Part shown: in pieces, positions 8,624 to 19,199 of the stretch
Numbering within the stretch: position 1 is the first letter of the stretch
How the letters are laid out: every line of letters starts with the position of its first letter
NCBI GenBank assembly: GCA_025765595.1
Contig: JAIVFH010000456.1
Location: forward strand, 1 to 19,199
Source: Obelidium mucronatum
Lineage: Eukaryota > Chytridiomycota > Chytridiomycetes > Chytridiales > Chytriomycetaceae
Direction: 5' to 3'
DNA: 19,199 nt
Notes under the pieces: model-generated
Databases searched by the model: none
What the model was told of the DNA's origin: nothing
What the model saw: the letters and a program-made list of their open reading frames with translations, nothing else
Made by a program: the position numbers and the translations under genes

Positions 8624-11600
8624 TCAAACTACACCCGCAAAATTCAACCTCGCTTGGTTCCGTTCGGGATCCCTTAATTTGTGCACACGCACGTCTTTCC
8701 CATTCATGTCTGGAACATGAGACATGTCTTGTGGAGTAATAAAAATATACTGAGAAAGTGAACCACCCCTTCGAGCGTATCGAATCATGTTTTGCATACT
8801 GATTCTCCGGTTAACGGCATCCTGGACAAAAACAGAAAAAAGTGCATTTGTCACTTAAGTATTCATCATCCAATAAGAATGCAATCGTGTCAATACTAAC
8901 CATAAATACATCAAACTCATCCAGCGCTCTAAACGGATTCCCCATAGACTCCCACAAACTCAACAGCAAGCAAACAGTACTAAAACTCTTTTCACCACCC
9001 GACAACGTCTTTGGATCCTTTTCCTTATTATTCTTGACCTGCGAACCACCACCCAAATTATGAACATCGACTTTCAGATCCAACGTCTTGTGCTCATGGT
9101 CGAGAAGGAGCTTTCCTTGGAATCCACGCATATTCATCATCATTGTGAATGTGTTTTTGGCGCGTTTGGAGATTTTGCTTCGTAAAATCTCCCAGTCGTT
9201 CATTCGGACTTGCATGGCTTGTTCGAGAGCGATCAGCAAAGCATCTACCGATTTAAGCTCTTTTTCGGCGTCGTTTAGAATCTGGTGGCGTTCATTGAGG
9301 TTGGCAATAGCTTGGTCTTTTGATCCAGTGCTATTAACAACGAGTTGTCAACGTTATTTTTTAATATTAAAAAAAAACAACTCAACTGCTTCAAGTTCTC
9401 TCGTAACACTGCTTCCTTATTCCTCAAGATTTGTGCAATTTTATCGGGCGTCTGCCCATGCGTCTCGATTCTCTGGCCATTTGTAATCTCCAAGGCTTGG
9501 TCAATTTCGGTGTGTATTTCCTCTTCAAGTTGCGCAATGATCGCCTGCAAGCTCTCCGCTCTGGTAAGCATTTCGCGGTGCTTGGCTTGAATATCGTAGC
9601 GTGTCCTTTCGAGTTTCTGGATGTCTTCTTCAATCTCTCGTAGGTTACTCTGGATAAAAACAGTCAATATTTCGCGCAATCACGCTTTTTTTTCTTTCGT
9701 CTCAACCTTTTCAGCATCGTATTTTTGTTGAACTTGATCCAACTCGCGTCGCATGTGAGTCATTTCAGTGTGCTTTACGCGTATATCTTCGGAGATACGG
9801 AGTTTGCTTTCACGCAAGTCATCCGCTTGAACTTGATATAGTTTCATCTCATCTTCCGCTTCCTACAAAATCAATTGCATTTAAAAAAACCCCATGCTTT
9901 TTTTTTTACAACGGAAATTTCACCTGTTTCTTCTCTTCAAATATTGAAATCTGGGCAGGTTCTTCTTCAATCAAGTCGTCTTGAAGATTTTTGATATTGT
10001 TTTCGAGTTGAGATGTCAGTCGCGTGGTTTGTTGTTTGTCGTTCTACGGTATAAACCAAAAAAGTTGTTGGAAAGGGACCACTTCCGCGATCCAGTATCC
10101 CCAGCAAAATAAAAATAAAAAAACCTTCAAGGTGGAAATTTGCCGGATGAATCCGTTACATTCTTCTTCAGTTTGCGAAAGCTGCTGATTTAATTCTTTG
10201 AGGTCGTGGGTTAAACGATCGATTGTAGTTCGACGCTCCCTACACCCAATTAAAAAAAAATGTAAAAACTTTTTTCACGATAATTAAAAATGGTTGTCAC
10301 CTTATCTCTTGCTCCACATCGACTACCAGCAGAGACATCTGTCCAGACTTCAGCTTCCCCGCTTTTGTTTGCAAACCACCACCATGACCACCAATCTGCA
10401 CATTGTCCACAGTGTATACTGTCATCAAATTTCTTGGCATGGTGCGGTTTTCTCCCGATGTAGCGAGTCGGTCTCCTTCATGTTTTGTGTGAACAAGTCC
10501 CAACTTTTCAATGTTTCTGTGAATCACAAGTTGTCGCATGACAACGGGTTCCTTAATCTATTGGTTTATATTGTGAGTTAGGTTTTGAAAACAAGTGCAT
10601 TGAAGTGGAATATCGGCCAAAACAAAAATATTCCACCTCCATTGCCCGGTAGAACGTCAATACGTCAGGATGAGGTTCACCGCCTGTGATCTTGAATTCC
10701 TTCTTATCCTGCATAAGGATGTTGCTATTGCTGTATAATGTGTGTAAAAAAGCGCAATCGCCTTCCAAAAAAAGAGAATCCAAAACGAACCATCGATGTC
10801 TGTTGAAAATTGCTCTCAATTGGTCGCGATCTTCCACAGTGTCAACTACAAAACTCCTCAAAAGTGGACCCAGCACTGCTTCAATCGTTTTCTTAAACTC
10901 GGGTTCCTTCAGCTTGATGAAGATGCCGAGCGGGCCCAACGGAGTATCTCCCTTCCATCCACGCTGCTGCTTAATGGCCTCAATTTCTCGAAGAACGTGG
11001 GGCATGTTGTTTCCATAGGCCGTGATGCGATCGTAATTTGATTGCTCCATTTGCCGGCACAGGGTTCCTTCGCTCTCGATGCTGTGTTTGAGACGACTGA
11101 TTTGCTCACGAAGGTGTGAGATTCGGCCTTCCACGGCAAGCTTTGAGGCATCCAGTGTTTCCAGCTCTTCTGTAATCTGCAATTAACATGTACCGCAACG
11201 GTTAATAGACAAATCCACAAGTTTTTCAGGACGCAGTACTCAAACCTGAAGTGCTCGATTCCCAGCAGCTGCCTTCTCCTCCCTCAATCGCTCAATCTCA
11301 GCAACCTTGCGTTCCCGCGCATCTCGATCCAATCCTCCCAGCTTTCTGGTCTCTTGATCAATTTTGGCTTGCATCGCGTCACGGCTTCGCGTTGCACCGC
11401 GCAGCATTGATTGGGCGTGGCTTTCACCTTCCTCAAACTTTTGTCTCTCCTCCTGGAGGGTCGCCATTTGTTCTTTTGCTTCCTGGAATCGCACATGTAA
11501 TGGGTCGTTGTCTGTTTTCATTGCTTCCAGAAAAGTCTCTTTGGTGCGCTTTCGTTCAAACTGGAGGTCCAAGTTTTCCTGAAAATGTACGATTCCAATT

Positions 11601-13307
11601 TAATTATAAAGTGTCACTATACAAAGACTTAAAAGCGAGATTACTTACCTGGTTTTCTTCCAACTGAGCTGATCGTTCGTCTCTTTTTTTCTCCACAAGT
11701 AACAACCCGCGCTTTTCGCGAACTAAAACAGCTTCCCGTTCCTCAACGATCGCCCATGTTAGCTGTTCCTTCAACGAGTTGATCTCATTTTCCAGGTCTT
11801 CGAATTTTTTCACTTTCTGCGGAACGTAGATAGAATGGTGTCATTGAAACTTAACGAAAAAAAAAGTAAATACATACATCAAAAACGGCTTTGGCTTCTT
11901 TATATGCATCCTTCAACTGTGGTAGCAACTAAAAACGAAAAAAGAAGAAAAAAAAGTTAGTTTTAAAAAAGCTTTCAAAAGGAAAAAAAAAAACGAGAAC
12001 TCAACTGCTTCGCGGCGCTCGAAAGATGTTCGCGCAGTCTTGACACAGCCGTCGATAAATTGGTGATCTTCACTCAATTGCGTGAGAAGCGTTCCTCTAC
12101 TGAAAAAATCGTACTTGTCTTTGGGAGTGCTGTTTGCCAGAAACTGACGAGACGTATCCTGCGTCAAGATGTTGAGGGGATTATCAATGGAAATCGACAT
12201 GTGATCTAGAATCGCTGTAAGCTCTTCTTTGGTATGCGCCTGTGTGGTGCCTATAATGAAAGCGGGGGTTTTTCAACTTTTTTTTTAAATTGGTTTGATA
12301 ATCGCTACTTTAAGACCGCCATACCAGTCTCATCCATAATTCTATATGAACCACTGCCATCTTTTGAGATTTTTCGTTCGATTTGGATAGTTTGGCCGTA
12401 AATTTCAGGTTTGAAGGCATCAAATCCCTTGTTATGAATGGCAACTCTCACAGAACCTGCACTATAAAAAATTCCGTTTTTCTTTAGTTTGGGTGACGTC
12501 CAAAAATGTATCGATTTACTTTTGCCCTTCCATAACCAAGCTTTTTAAGCTGTCTGCGCGATCAGTCGTTTTTGCCTTTCCACCCAAACAGACCATAATG
12601 CCCGTCAAAATGGCACTTTTACCACCTGCAAAAAGAAAGCGTTTAATACACATAACGAAGATAACCCCCCGCTAAAATTGAATACAATCTAATTGAAACA
12701 GATATGAGGGTAAAACAGTAAAAAAAAACTCAACTTCCATTATGCCCAATGACAAAATTGATATTTGGACAGAAATCAACTTCCAAAAACTGATGACACA
12801 TGAACTGGTTCAAAGTTACGCGTTCAATGGAGCCCGTGAGTGGCGTAAGTGCCTTTGAACAATATTCATGTTTGAGTTGGTGGAAATGATAAATTTGAAT
12901 GACCGCCCACCAGCACTTCCTGTTTGGATAACTTCTGCTTTGCGTTGGCGGTTGTGCCACTGCTTGTTTTTCTCTTTTTAATGGTTTTGAGCCCTTCTTC
13001 TTGATCGTGTACTTCATGGTTGATTCCATTATCACTATCTTGTGCATTGTCGAGGATCATCTGACTCAACCGAGTTGGCTCGTCATCTCCACTGCCAGCA
13101 GTTCGTTTTCTTTTCCCGCTGCGTTCGAGCTGTTTCTGTGGCATCATCTGGTTTGCCTTTTTACGTGAATATTCAGGTCCTTCAAACCTGGTTCTCCTGT
13201 TCGCTCTCGCTGCCGGCTTCATTTATTGAGTCAGATTGAGTTGATTTGCTTGAGCTTGCTTGTAGTTGAGACCGAGACTGAGTCTTTTGTCGCGTTGAAA
13301 CCTTCAT
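8624..13307 (-). CDS. SMC6: SMC6, downstream tandem copy (copy A), 18 exons
   Basis: SMC6 is the ATPase partner of SMC5 in the Smc5/6 DNA-repair complex. Exons: 13307-13188, 13147-12911, 12852-12735, 12625-12520, 12461-12325, 12250-12006, 11928-11878, 11816-11649, 11578-11246, 11176-10791, 10730-10637, 10557-10301, 10239-10125, 10043-9924, 9862-9707, 9649-9387, 9330-8901, 8821-8624. Joined, they give an open frame of 1177 residues, normal for SMC6. Walker A GHNGSGKS is at 155-162, split by intron 3. Coiled coil follows; the hinge region spans roughly 570-750 ([23 protein letters not shown]), then returning coiled coil. The ABC signature [10 protein letters not shown] starts at 1078 and Walker [13 protein letters not shown] at 1102, split by intron 17. 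Intron 10 must be removed to give [14 protein letters not shown]. The N-terminus is a basic/acidic tail, 12 codons shorter in exon 2 than copy B. All motifs are intact, so this is not a visible pseudogene. Confidence 0.93.
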
Positions 13308-13605
13308 TTTTTTTTTTGACAGGTTTCATGTCCGAAAAGGACGGAAGGTGGAATACCTAATAAATCTCGCGTAATGTGATGCGACTTTGCAAGCTGCTGC
13401 AAGTCTATAAATAAAGCATAATCCGTTATTTGAACGGGAGCGGGGTTAAACGTGGTTTTGGCATGAAGACCTTTAACTTCCCCGCAACGGTCTAAAAAGA
13501 TAAATCACACTGGGGGTCGAATAGAATTTTTCGATTCGTATTTATATTTCCCAAAATGAAACGCTAGAAAAGAACAAACTTATACTCCTCCCGCCCTTCT
13601 AACTC
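13308..13605. other. Spacer between the two SMC6 copies
   Basis: This 298-bp stretch must contain the promoter of copy A and the 3' UTR of copy B. Just upstream of the copy A ATG the sequence resembles the region upstream of copy B: T-run, then GACA-GTTTCA and TGTCCGAA elements, as read on the plus strand from 13308. This suggests the duplication included a little upstream DNA. No other gene, mobile element or RNA was seen. Confidence 0.5.
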
Positions 13606-16600
13606 TTAAACAACAGGCGCGAAATTCAACCTCGCTTGGTTCCGCTCGGGATCCCTCAACTTGTGCACACGCACGTCTTTCCCATTCATGTCTGGAACAT
13701 GAGACATGTCTTGTGGAGTAATGAAAATATACTGGCAAGGCGGGTCACCCGATCGTGCGTATTGAATCATGTTTTGCATACTGATTCTCCGGTTAACGGC
13801 ATCCTGGACAAAAACAGAAAAAAGTGCATTTGTCACTTAAGTATTCATCATCCAATAAGTATGCAATCGTGTCAATACTAACCATAAATACATCAAACTC
13901 ATCCAGCGCTCTGAACGGATTCCCCATAGACTCCCACAAACTCAACAGCAAACAAACAGTACTAAAACTCTTTTCACCACCCGACAGTGTCTTTGGATCT
14001 TTATCCTTATTCTTGACTTGGGAAAGGCCCAAATTATGAACGTCGACTTTGAGATCCAATGTCTGGTTCTGATGGTCCAGAAGGAGCTTGGCTCGGAATC
14101 CACGCTTGTTCATCATCATAGTGAATGTGTTTTTGGCGCGTTTGGAGATTTTGTTTCGTAAAATCTCCCAGTCGTCCATTCGTACATCCACGGCTTGTTT
14201 CAGTGCTGCAATCAAAGCCTCTACTGATTGAACTTCTTGCCGTGCGTCGTCTAGAATCTGTCGTCGCTCGTTAAGTTTGGCGATAACTTCTTCTTTTGAT
14301 CCGGTACTGAATTGTGAAGGCGTTGGAATGATGTATCACACAACAAACAAGAACGGGAAACTCAACTGCTTCAAGTTCTCTCGTAGAGCCACTTCCTTAT
14401 TCCGCAAGATTTGTCCAATTTTTTCAGGCGTCTGTCCCCGCGTCTCGATTCGCTGGCCATTCGTAATTTCCAAGGCTTGTTCAATCTCGGTGTGTATTTC
14501 CTCTTCCAGTTGGGTAATAGTCTCCCTTAAGCTCTCCGCTTTAGCAGCCATTTCGCGATGTTTGGCTTGAATATCGTAGCGCGTCCTTTCGAGTTTCTGG
14601 ATGTCTTCTTCAATCTCTCGCAGATTTATCTAAAAGGAGATAATAGAAATATTTCAGCTGTTCGGAGGCCGGTTGTATTACAGCATATTCATCACCTTTT
14701 CCGCATTGTAATTTTGTTGTACTTGATCCAATTCCCGCCGCAAGTGGGTCATTTCAGTATGCTTTGCACGCATATCTTCCGATACATTGAATTTGCTTTT
14801 ACTCAAGTCGTCCACTTGTAGTTGGTAGAGCTTCATCTCATTTTCCGCTTCCTGAAATAAATATGTTGAACACTATATATGTACAAATATCTATGAAAGA
14901 ACCTGTTTTTTCTCTTCAAAGATTGAAATCTGGGCAGGTTCTTCTTCAATCAAGTCGTCTTGAAGCTTTTTGATATTGTTTTCGTATTGAGATGTCATTC
15001 GCATCGCCTTTTGTCTATCATTCTTATAAAAAACAAATGTACTATGAGGAGTTGGTTCATACAGCGCACTCACAAACCTTTAATGCAGAAATCTTGCGAG
15101 CGAATCCGTTTAATTCCTGCTCATTTTGCGACAGTTCATGATTTAATCCTTTAAGATCTTGAGTTAAACGATCAATATTAGTTCGACGCTCCCTAAATTG
15201 AAAGAGAACACGAAAAGTGAATAATGGCTTCCTCGAGATCTACAAGTTAAGTTGAAAACTATTTAAAACAATACTTGATCTCTTGCTCAACATCAACTCC
15301 AAGTAGAGGCATCTGTCCAGACTTCTGCTGTCCCGCCCTTGTTTGCAAACCACCACCATGACCACCAATCTGCACATTGTCCACAGTGTATACTGTCATC
15401 AAATTTCTTGGCATGGCGCGGTTTTCTCCCGATGTAGCGAGTCGGTCTCCTTCGTGTTTTGTGTGTACAAGTCCCAACTTTTCAATGTTTCTGTGAATCA
15501 CAAGTTGCCGCATGACAACGGGTTCCTTAATCTATTGTTTTTTTGGTGTGTGTGGTTTTAAAAACGTGTGTATTGAAGTGGAATATCGGTCAACGCAAAT
15601 ATTCAACCTCCATTGCCCGGTAGAACGTCAATACGTCAGGATGAGGTTCACCGCCTTTGATCTTGAATTCTATCTTATCCTGCATAAGAATATTGCTATT
15701 GCTGTATAAAATGTGTAAAAAAACGCGATCGCCTTGCCAATAAAGGAAATGTACAAAACAAACCATCGGTGTCGGTTGAAAATTGCTCTCAATTGGTCAC
15801 GATCCTCCACAGTGTCAACCACAAAACTCCTCAAAAGTGGACCCAACACTGCTTCAATCGTTTTCTTAAACTCGGGCTCCTTCAGCTTGATGAAGATGCC
15901 GAGCGGGCCAAGCGGAGTATCTCCCTTCCATCCACGCTGCTGCTTGATGGCCTCAATTTCTCGAAGAACGTGGGGCATGTTGTTTCCATAGGCCATGATG
16001 CGATCGTAATTTGATTGCTCCATTTGTCGGCAGAGGGTTCCTTCGCTCTCAATGCTGTGTTTGAGACGACTGATTTGCTCGCGAAGGTGTGAGATTCGGC
16101 CTTCCACGGCAAGCTTTGAGGCATCCAGTGTTTCCAGCTCTTCTGTAATCTGCAATAAACATGTACCGCAAAGGTTAATAGACAAATCATTAAGTTTTTC
16201 AGGACGCAGTACTCAAACCTGAAGTGCTCGATTCCCAGCAGCTGCCTTCTCCTCCCTCAATCGCTCAATCTCAGCAACCTTGCGTTCTCTCGCATCTCGA
16301 TCCAATCCTCCCAGCTTTCTGGTCTCTTGATCAATTTTGGCTTGCATCGCGTCACGGCTTCGCGTTGCACCGCGCAGCATTGATTGGGCGTGGCTTTCAC
16401 TTTCCTCAAACTTCTGCCTCTCCTCCTGGAGAGCCGCCATTTGTTCTTTTGCTTCCTGGAATCGCAGATGCAATGGGTCGTTGTCTGTTTTCATTGCTTC
16501 CAGAAAAGTCTCCTTGGTGCGCTTTCGTTCAAACTGGAGGTCCAAGTTTTCCTGAAAATGTACAGTTCCAAAGTTAGAAAGACGTATCACTGTACAAAGA

Positions 16601-18280
16601 CTTAAAAGCGAGATTACTTACCTGGTTTTCTTCCAACTGAGCTGATCGTTCGTCTCTTTTTTTCTCCACAAGTAACAACCCGCGCTTTTCGCGAACTAAA
16701 ACAGCTTCCCGTTCCTCCACGATCGCCCATGTTAGTTGTTCCTTCAATGAGTTGATTTCGTTTTCCAACCCTTCGAATTTTTTTACTTCCTGTGGAACGT
16801 TGATAGAAGTGTCATTGAAAACCCGAACAAAAAATAAATTAAATACAAACATCAAATACGGCTTTGGCTTCGTTATATGCCTTCTTCAATTCTGGTAATA
16901 ACTAAACGCGACGCCAAAAAAAAGAAGGTAAATTCAGAATCATAATGTGAACAGAAAACAAGCAACTCAACGGCGGAGCGTCGGTTAAAAGAATCTTGGG
17001 CAGTCTTGATACAGTCGTTGATAAAACTGTGGTCTTCACTCAATTGCGACAAGAGAGTTCCGCGACTGAAAAACGTGTACTTGTCTTTTGGTGTGCTGTT
17101 TGCTAGAAACTGCCGAGATGTATCCTGCGTAAGAATACTGAGAGGGTTATCGATAGCAATAGACATGTGGTCCAGGATTGCTGTGAGGTCTTCCTTTTTG
17201 TGTGCCTGTGTGGTACCTATGATGACATTTAGTCTCGGTTTCATATGGGAACTAATGAAGATGCATACCGTTCGCATCCATAATTTTATATGAACCACTG
17301 CCGTCTTTAGTGATTTTTCGTTCGATTTGAATAGTTTGGCCGTAAATCTCAGGTTTGAAGGCATCGGGACCCTTGTTATTAATGCAGACTCTCACTGCAC
17401 CCGCACTGCATTATTTTACGGATGAGTGTCAAAAATTATAGCACGGACAAAGAATAACTCACTGCTTTCCCTCCATAACCAAGCTTTTTAAACTCTGTGC
17501 GCGATCGGTCACTTTAGCCTTACCACCCAAGCAAACCATAATACCAGTGAGAATGGCACTTTTTCCACCTAATATTAGGGTTTAAATACCACCAACGATC
17601 AAGAAAACCTCGCGATCATAATCTTATCGAGGAATAAAAATAAACTCAACTCCCGTTGTGACCAATGACAAAGTTGATATTTGGACAGAAATCAACTTCC
17701 AAAAACTGATGACACATGAACTGGTTCAGAGTTACGCGCTCAATGGAACCCGTAAGCGGCGGAAGAGCCTACATTTTAAGATGTTCATGTTGGGTTGGAG
17801 GACGATCGTGGAGGAAGAAAGGGCTCTACCAGGACTTCCTTCTTGGACAACTTCCGCTTTGCGTTGGCTGTCGCACCACTGCTTGTTTTTCTCTTCTTTA
17901 CTGTTTTCGCCGCTTCTTCTTCTGCTTCATCATCTTCCTTTTCACTTTCGCCATCGTTGCCCTCTTCGTTATTATCAAGGATCATCTGACTCGACTGAGT
18001 CTGCGAGCTGTCTTGCTCCGCTTCTTCATCGTCATCGTCATCAACCACCGTCCGCTTTCTCTTTCCGCTGCGCTCTTGCTGTTGCCGTGGCCTCATTTGG
18101 GTCTTGGTTTGATTTTAGCGAATATTAAGTTCTGTTTCGAAACGAAAACAAAGACCGAACCTGGTTTTCCTGTTCGCTTTCGCCGTCTGCTTCATTCTCT
18201 GAATCTGATTGAGTGGTCTTGCCTGCCGAGGGTTGAGACTGAGACTGGTACTCAGTCTTTTGTCTTGTTGAAACCTTCAT
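13606..18280 (-). CDS. SMC6: SMC6, upstream tandem copy (copy B), 18 exons
   Basis: This is a second complete gene for the Smc5/6 ATPase. Exons: 18280-18161, 18102-17830, 17768-17651, 17568-17463, 17405-17269, 17216-16972, 16901-16851, 16789-16622, 16551-16219, 16149-15764, 15701-15608, 15531-15275, 15192-15078, 15022-14903, 14851-14696, 14629-14367, 14306-13883, 13803-13606. The joined frame is 1187 residues. Exons 1, 3-16 and 18 have the same lengths as in copy A; exon 2 is 36 nt longer (an acidic [11 protein letters not shown] tract), exon 17 is 6 nt shorter. Walker A GHNGSGKS is at 167-174, the signature [10 protein letters not shown] at about 1088 and Walker [13 protein letters not shown] at about 1112. 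Every intron phase agrees with copy A. The ATG at 18280 lies in MKVSTRQKT, also the start of copy A. Both copies may be functional; which is older cannot be told here. Confidence 0.93.
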
Positions 18281-18435
18281 TTTTGGACAAGTTTCAACCA
18301 GTTTTTGTCCGAACACAAGTAAACAAAGAAACAAGCCAGGGAAAGGAATAATAATTTATATTAAATTCACGTTATATACAGAGCAACAGACTGCAAGAAT
18401 TGAATAAGTTAACAATAAGTTAACAACGAACTTTA
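18281..18435. promoter_or_regulatory. Upstream region of SMC6 copy B
   Basis: The 155 bp between the SMC6 copy B ATG and the stop of the cyclin-like gene are AT-rich. They must hold the copy B promoter and the 3' UTR of the cyclin gene. A short direct repeat AAGTTAACAA occurs twice near 18406-18426. No cell-cycle element such as ACGCGT was seen. Confidence 0.35.
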
Positions 18436-19199
18436 TCAAACAACGCGCCATGAAGTTGAAGAATTTGTGAGAAGAGGATTGGACACGTGCCGGCCATGAA
18501 CAGTTTTCCGCGATGAAGTTGGCTCTAAATGTGAATACGTGGGATGAAAGTGGCGCTGGTTGTGAGCGGGTGCAATTGGGTACCGGTGATAAGACGTGAC
18601 AGCGTCTTGATGAGATTCTTGGTGTTGCATCTGGCGAGAATGCATATGACTTCGATTTGTTTGTTCAGTGGGAGAAATCCTTTTGGTGGACAAAACACTT
18701 GCAGGTATTCCGCCCATTTCAGCAACAGACCCCCGTCTCTTTTGCTGCACATATTGGTGCTGATTGAAGATTTGCGGAGATGGGATTAATACTGACGGTT
18801 GTTGCTGCGGCACAATGGGTCTGTACTGCACTCGCGTTCCCATCCCACCAAAGGTATCTCCACTCAATCCCGCCAGAAACCCCATGAATTCGCAATACTC
18901 GTCTCGCGTCACGTTTACGTGCCAATGTATTTTCCCAAGAAATTCCCTCTCCATTGCGTTAATCACATTCAGTTCCAACTTGCAATAGGCAACCCAAGCA
19001 ACACTGTCGATTCTCCAGTCATCCAATGCTTTCAAAGAAATGAGAAAGGCTGTGCTAAGCAAGTGAGGCTGTGGTGGAGGGTTGTTTGTTTGGTTACTGA
19101 CTGCAATAAACAAAGAATACGACAAATGACCAAGCCTCACCTCAGCTCCACCTCACATCATCACCACCACGATTCATTCCCTCAAGCGACAGATGAGAA
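18436..19199 (-). CDS. Cyclin (Pho80/PCL-like), 3' part only
   Basis: The minus-strand frame encodes the second half of a cyclin box: HLLSTAFLISLKALDDW, then VAWVAYCKLELNVINAMEREFLGKIHWHVNVTRDEYCEF. This matches the Pho80/PCL-type pattern (LLL.A...A.K.LDD, LN.LEREFL..+.+.L.V..+E). Such cyclins bind and activate a Pho85/Cdk5-like kinase. After the box come about 130 residues rich in Gln, His, Ser and Pro that look disordered, ending at the stop 18438-18436. The main exon probably begins at 19068 (acceptor CCACAG, phase 0) with an upstream exon ending at 19157 (donor GTGAGG); an acceptor at 19101 is an alternative. The first half of the cyclin box and the start lie beyond the window. The ATG at 19140 is probably intronic. 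Confidence 0.6.

Larger units (their letters stand above)
8624..18280 (-). repeat. Direct tandem gene duplication (two SMC6 units of about 4.7 kb)
   Basis: The two units, 8624-13307 and 13606-18280, are direct repeats in head-to-tail order with a 298-bp spacer. They match exon by exon and in all 17 intron positions. Identity changes sharply along the unit: intron 17 (79 nt in both) differs at one base and intron 9 (69 nt in both) at about five, while introns 12-16 hardly align. The flanking genes are not duplicated. Confidence 0.92.

Noticed and set aside
13308..13605. A mobile element as the cause of the SMC6 duplication
   Set aside because: No terminal repeats, transposase or element remnant is visible in the spacer; unequal crossing-over is sufficient.
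15670..15763. Frameshift or stop in SMC6 copy B after NRHRW, because the genomic frame runs into a TAG
   Set aside because: A 62-nt intron (15702-15763) with donor GTTTGT and acceptor ATACAG restores [14 protein letters not shown]; the equivalent intron in copy A is 10731-10790 and only looks open by chance.
16961..16972. Exon 6 of SMC6 copy B ending two codons later (after GTTGA)
   Set aside because: That junction gives a stop in exon 7 in both copies; ending before GTTGAG keeps the frame and rebuilds LLPELKKAY.

Overview
The window is nuclear DNA of a fungus, probably an early-diverging zoosporic (chytrid-like) one. The genes are split by many short spliceosomal introns of about 40-110 nt. 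They encode a Nup93/Nic96 nucleoporin, SMC6, a DUF1279 (FAM210-type) membrane protein and a Pho80/PCL-like cyclin. Next to them lie F-box proteins with plant-type leucine-rich repeats. The phylum is an inference. No rRNA, tRNA, CRISPR array or bacterial operon was seen.

Layout. 1-1782 (minus): two neighbouring F-box/LRR genes, both with broken reading frames. 2021-5936 (minus): a three-exon NUP93/NIC96 gene. 5937-6013: a 77-bp divergent promoter. 6014-8328 (plus): a three-exon DUF1279 gene. 8624-13307 and 13606-18280 (both minus): two complete 18-exon SMC6 genes in direct tandem, each open through every exon once spliced (1177 and 1187 residues). 18436 to the window end (minus): the 3' part of a cyclin gene.

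The most unusual signal is shared by the two divergent genes in the middle. Intron 1 of NUP93 (543 nt) and intron 2 of the DUF1279 gene (1523 nt) are filled with the same GC-rich hairpin family: about 14 and about 35 copies of CCGCC-GNA-GGCGG-type palindromes. The hairpins occur in the same order and in the same sense relative to transcription. Homology runs on through the branch-point region to the 3' splice site, so each intron looks like a copy of one element that brought its own splice acceptor. This would be an introner-like hairpin element. It was found by eye and needs genome-wide confirmation.

The second notable signal is the SMC6 pair. All 17 intron positions and phases match, and Walker A, hinge, ABC signature and Walker B are kept in both copies. 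Divergence is patchy: some introns are nearly identical and others cannot be aligned, as expected from gene conversion between tandem copies. Exon boundaries were set by hand from GT/AG sites, frame continuity, comparison of the two SMC6 copies and known family motifs.
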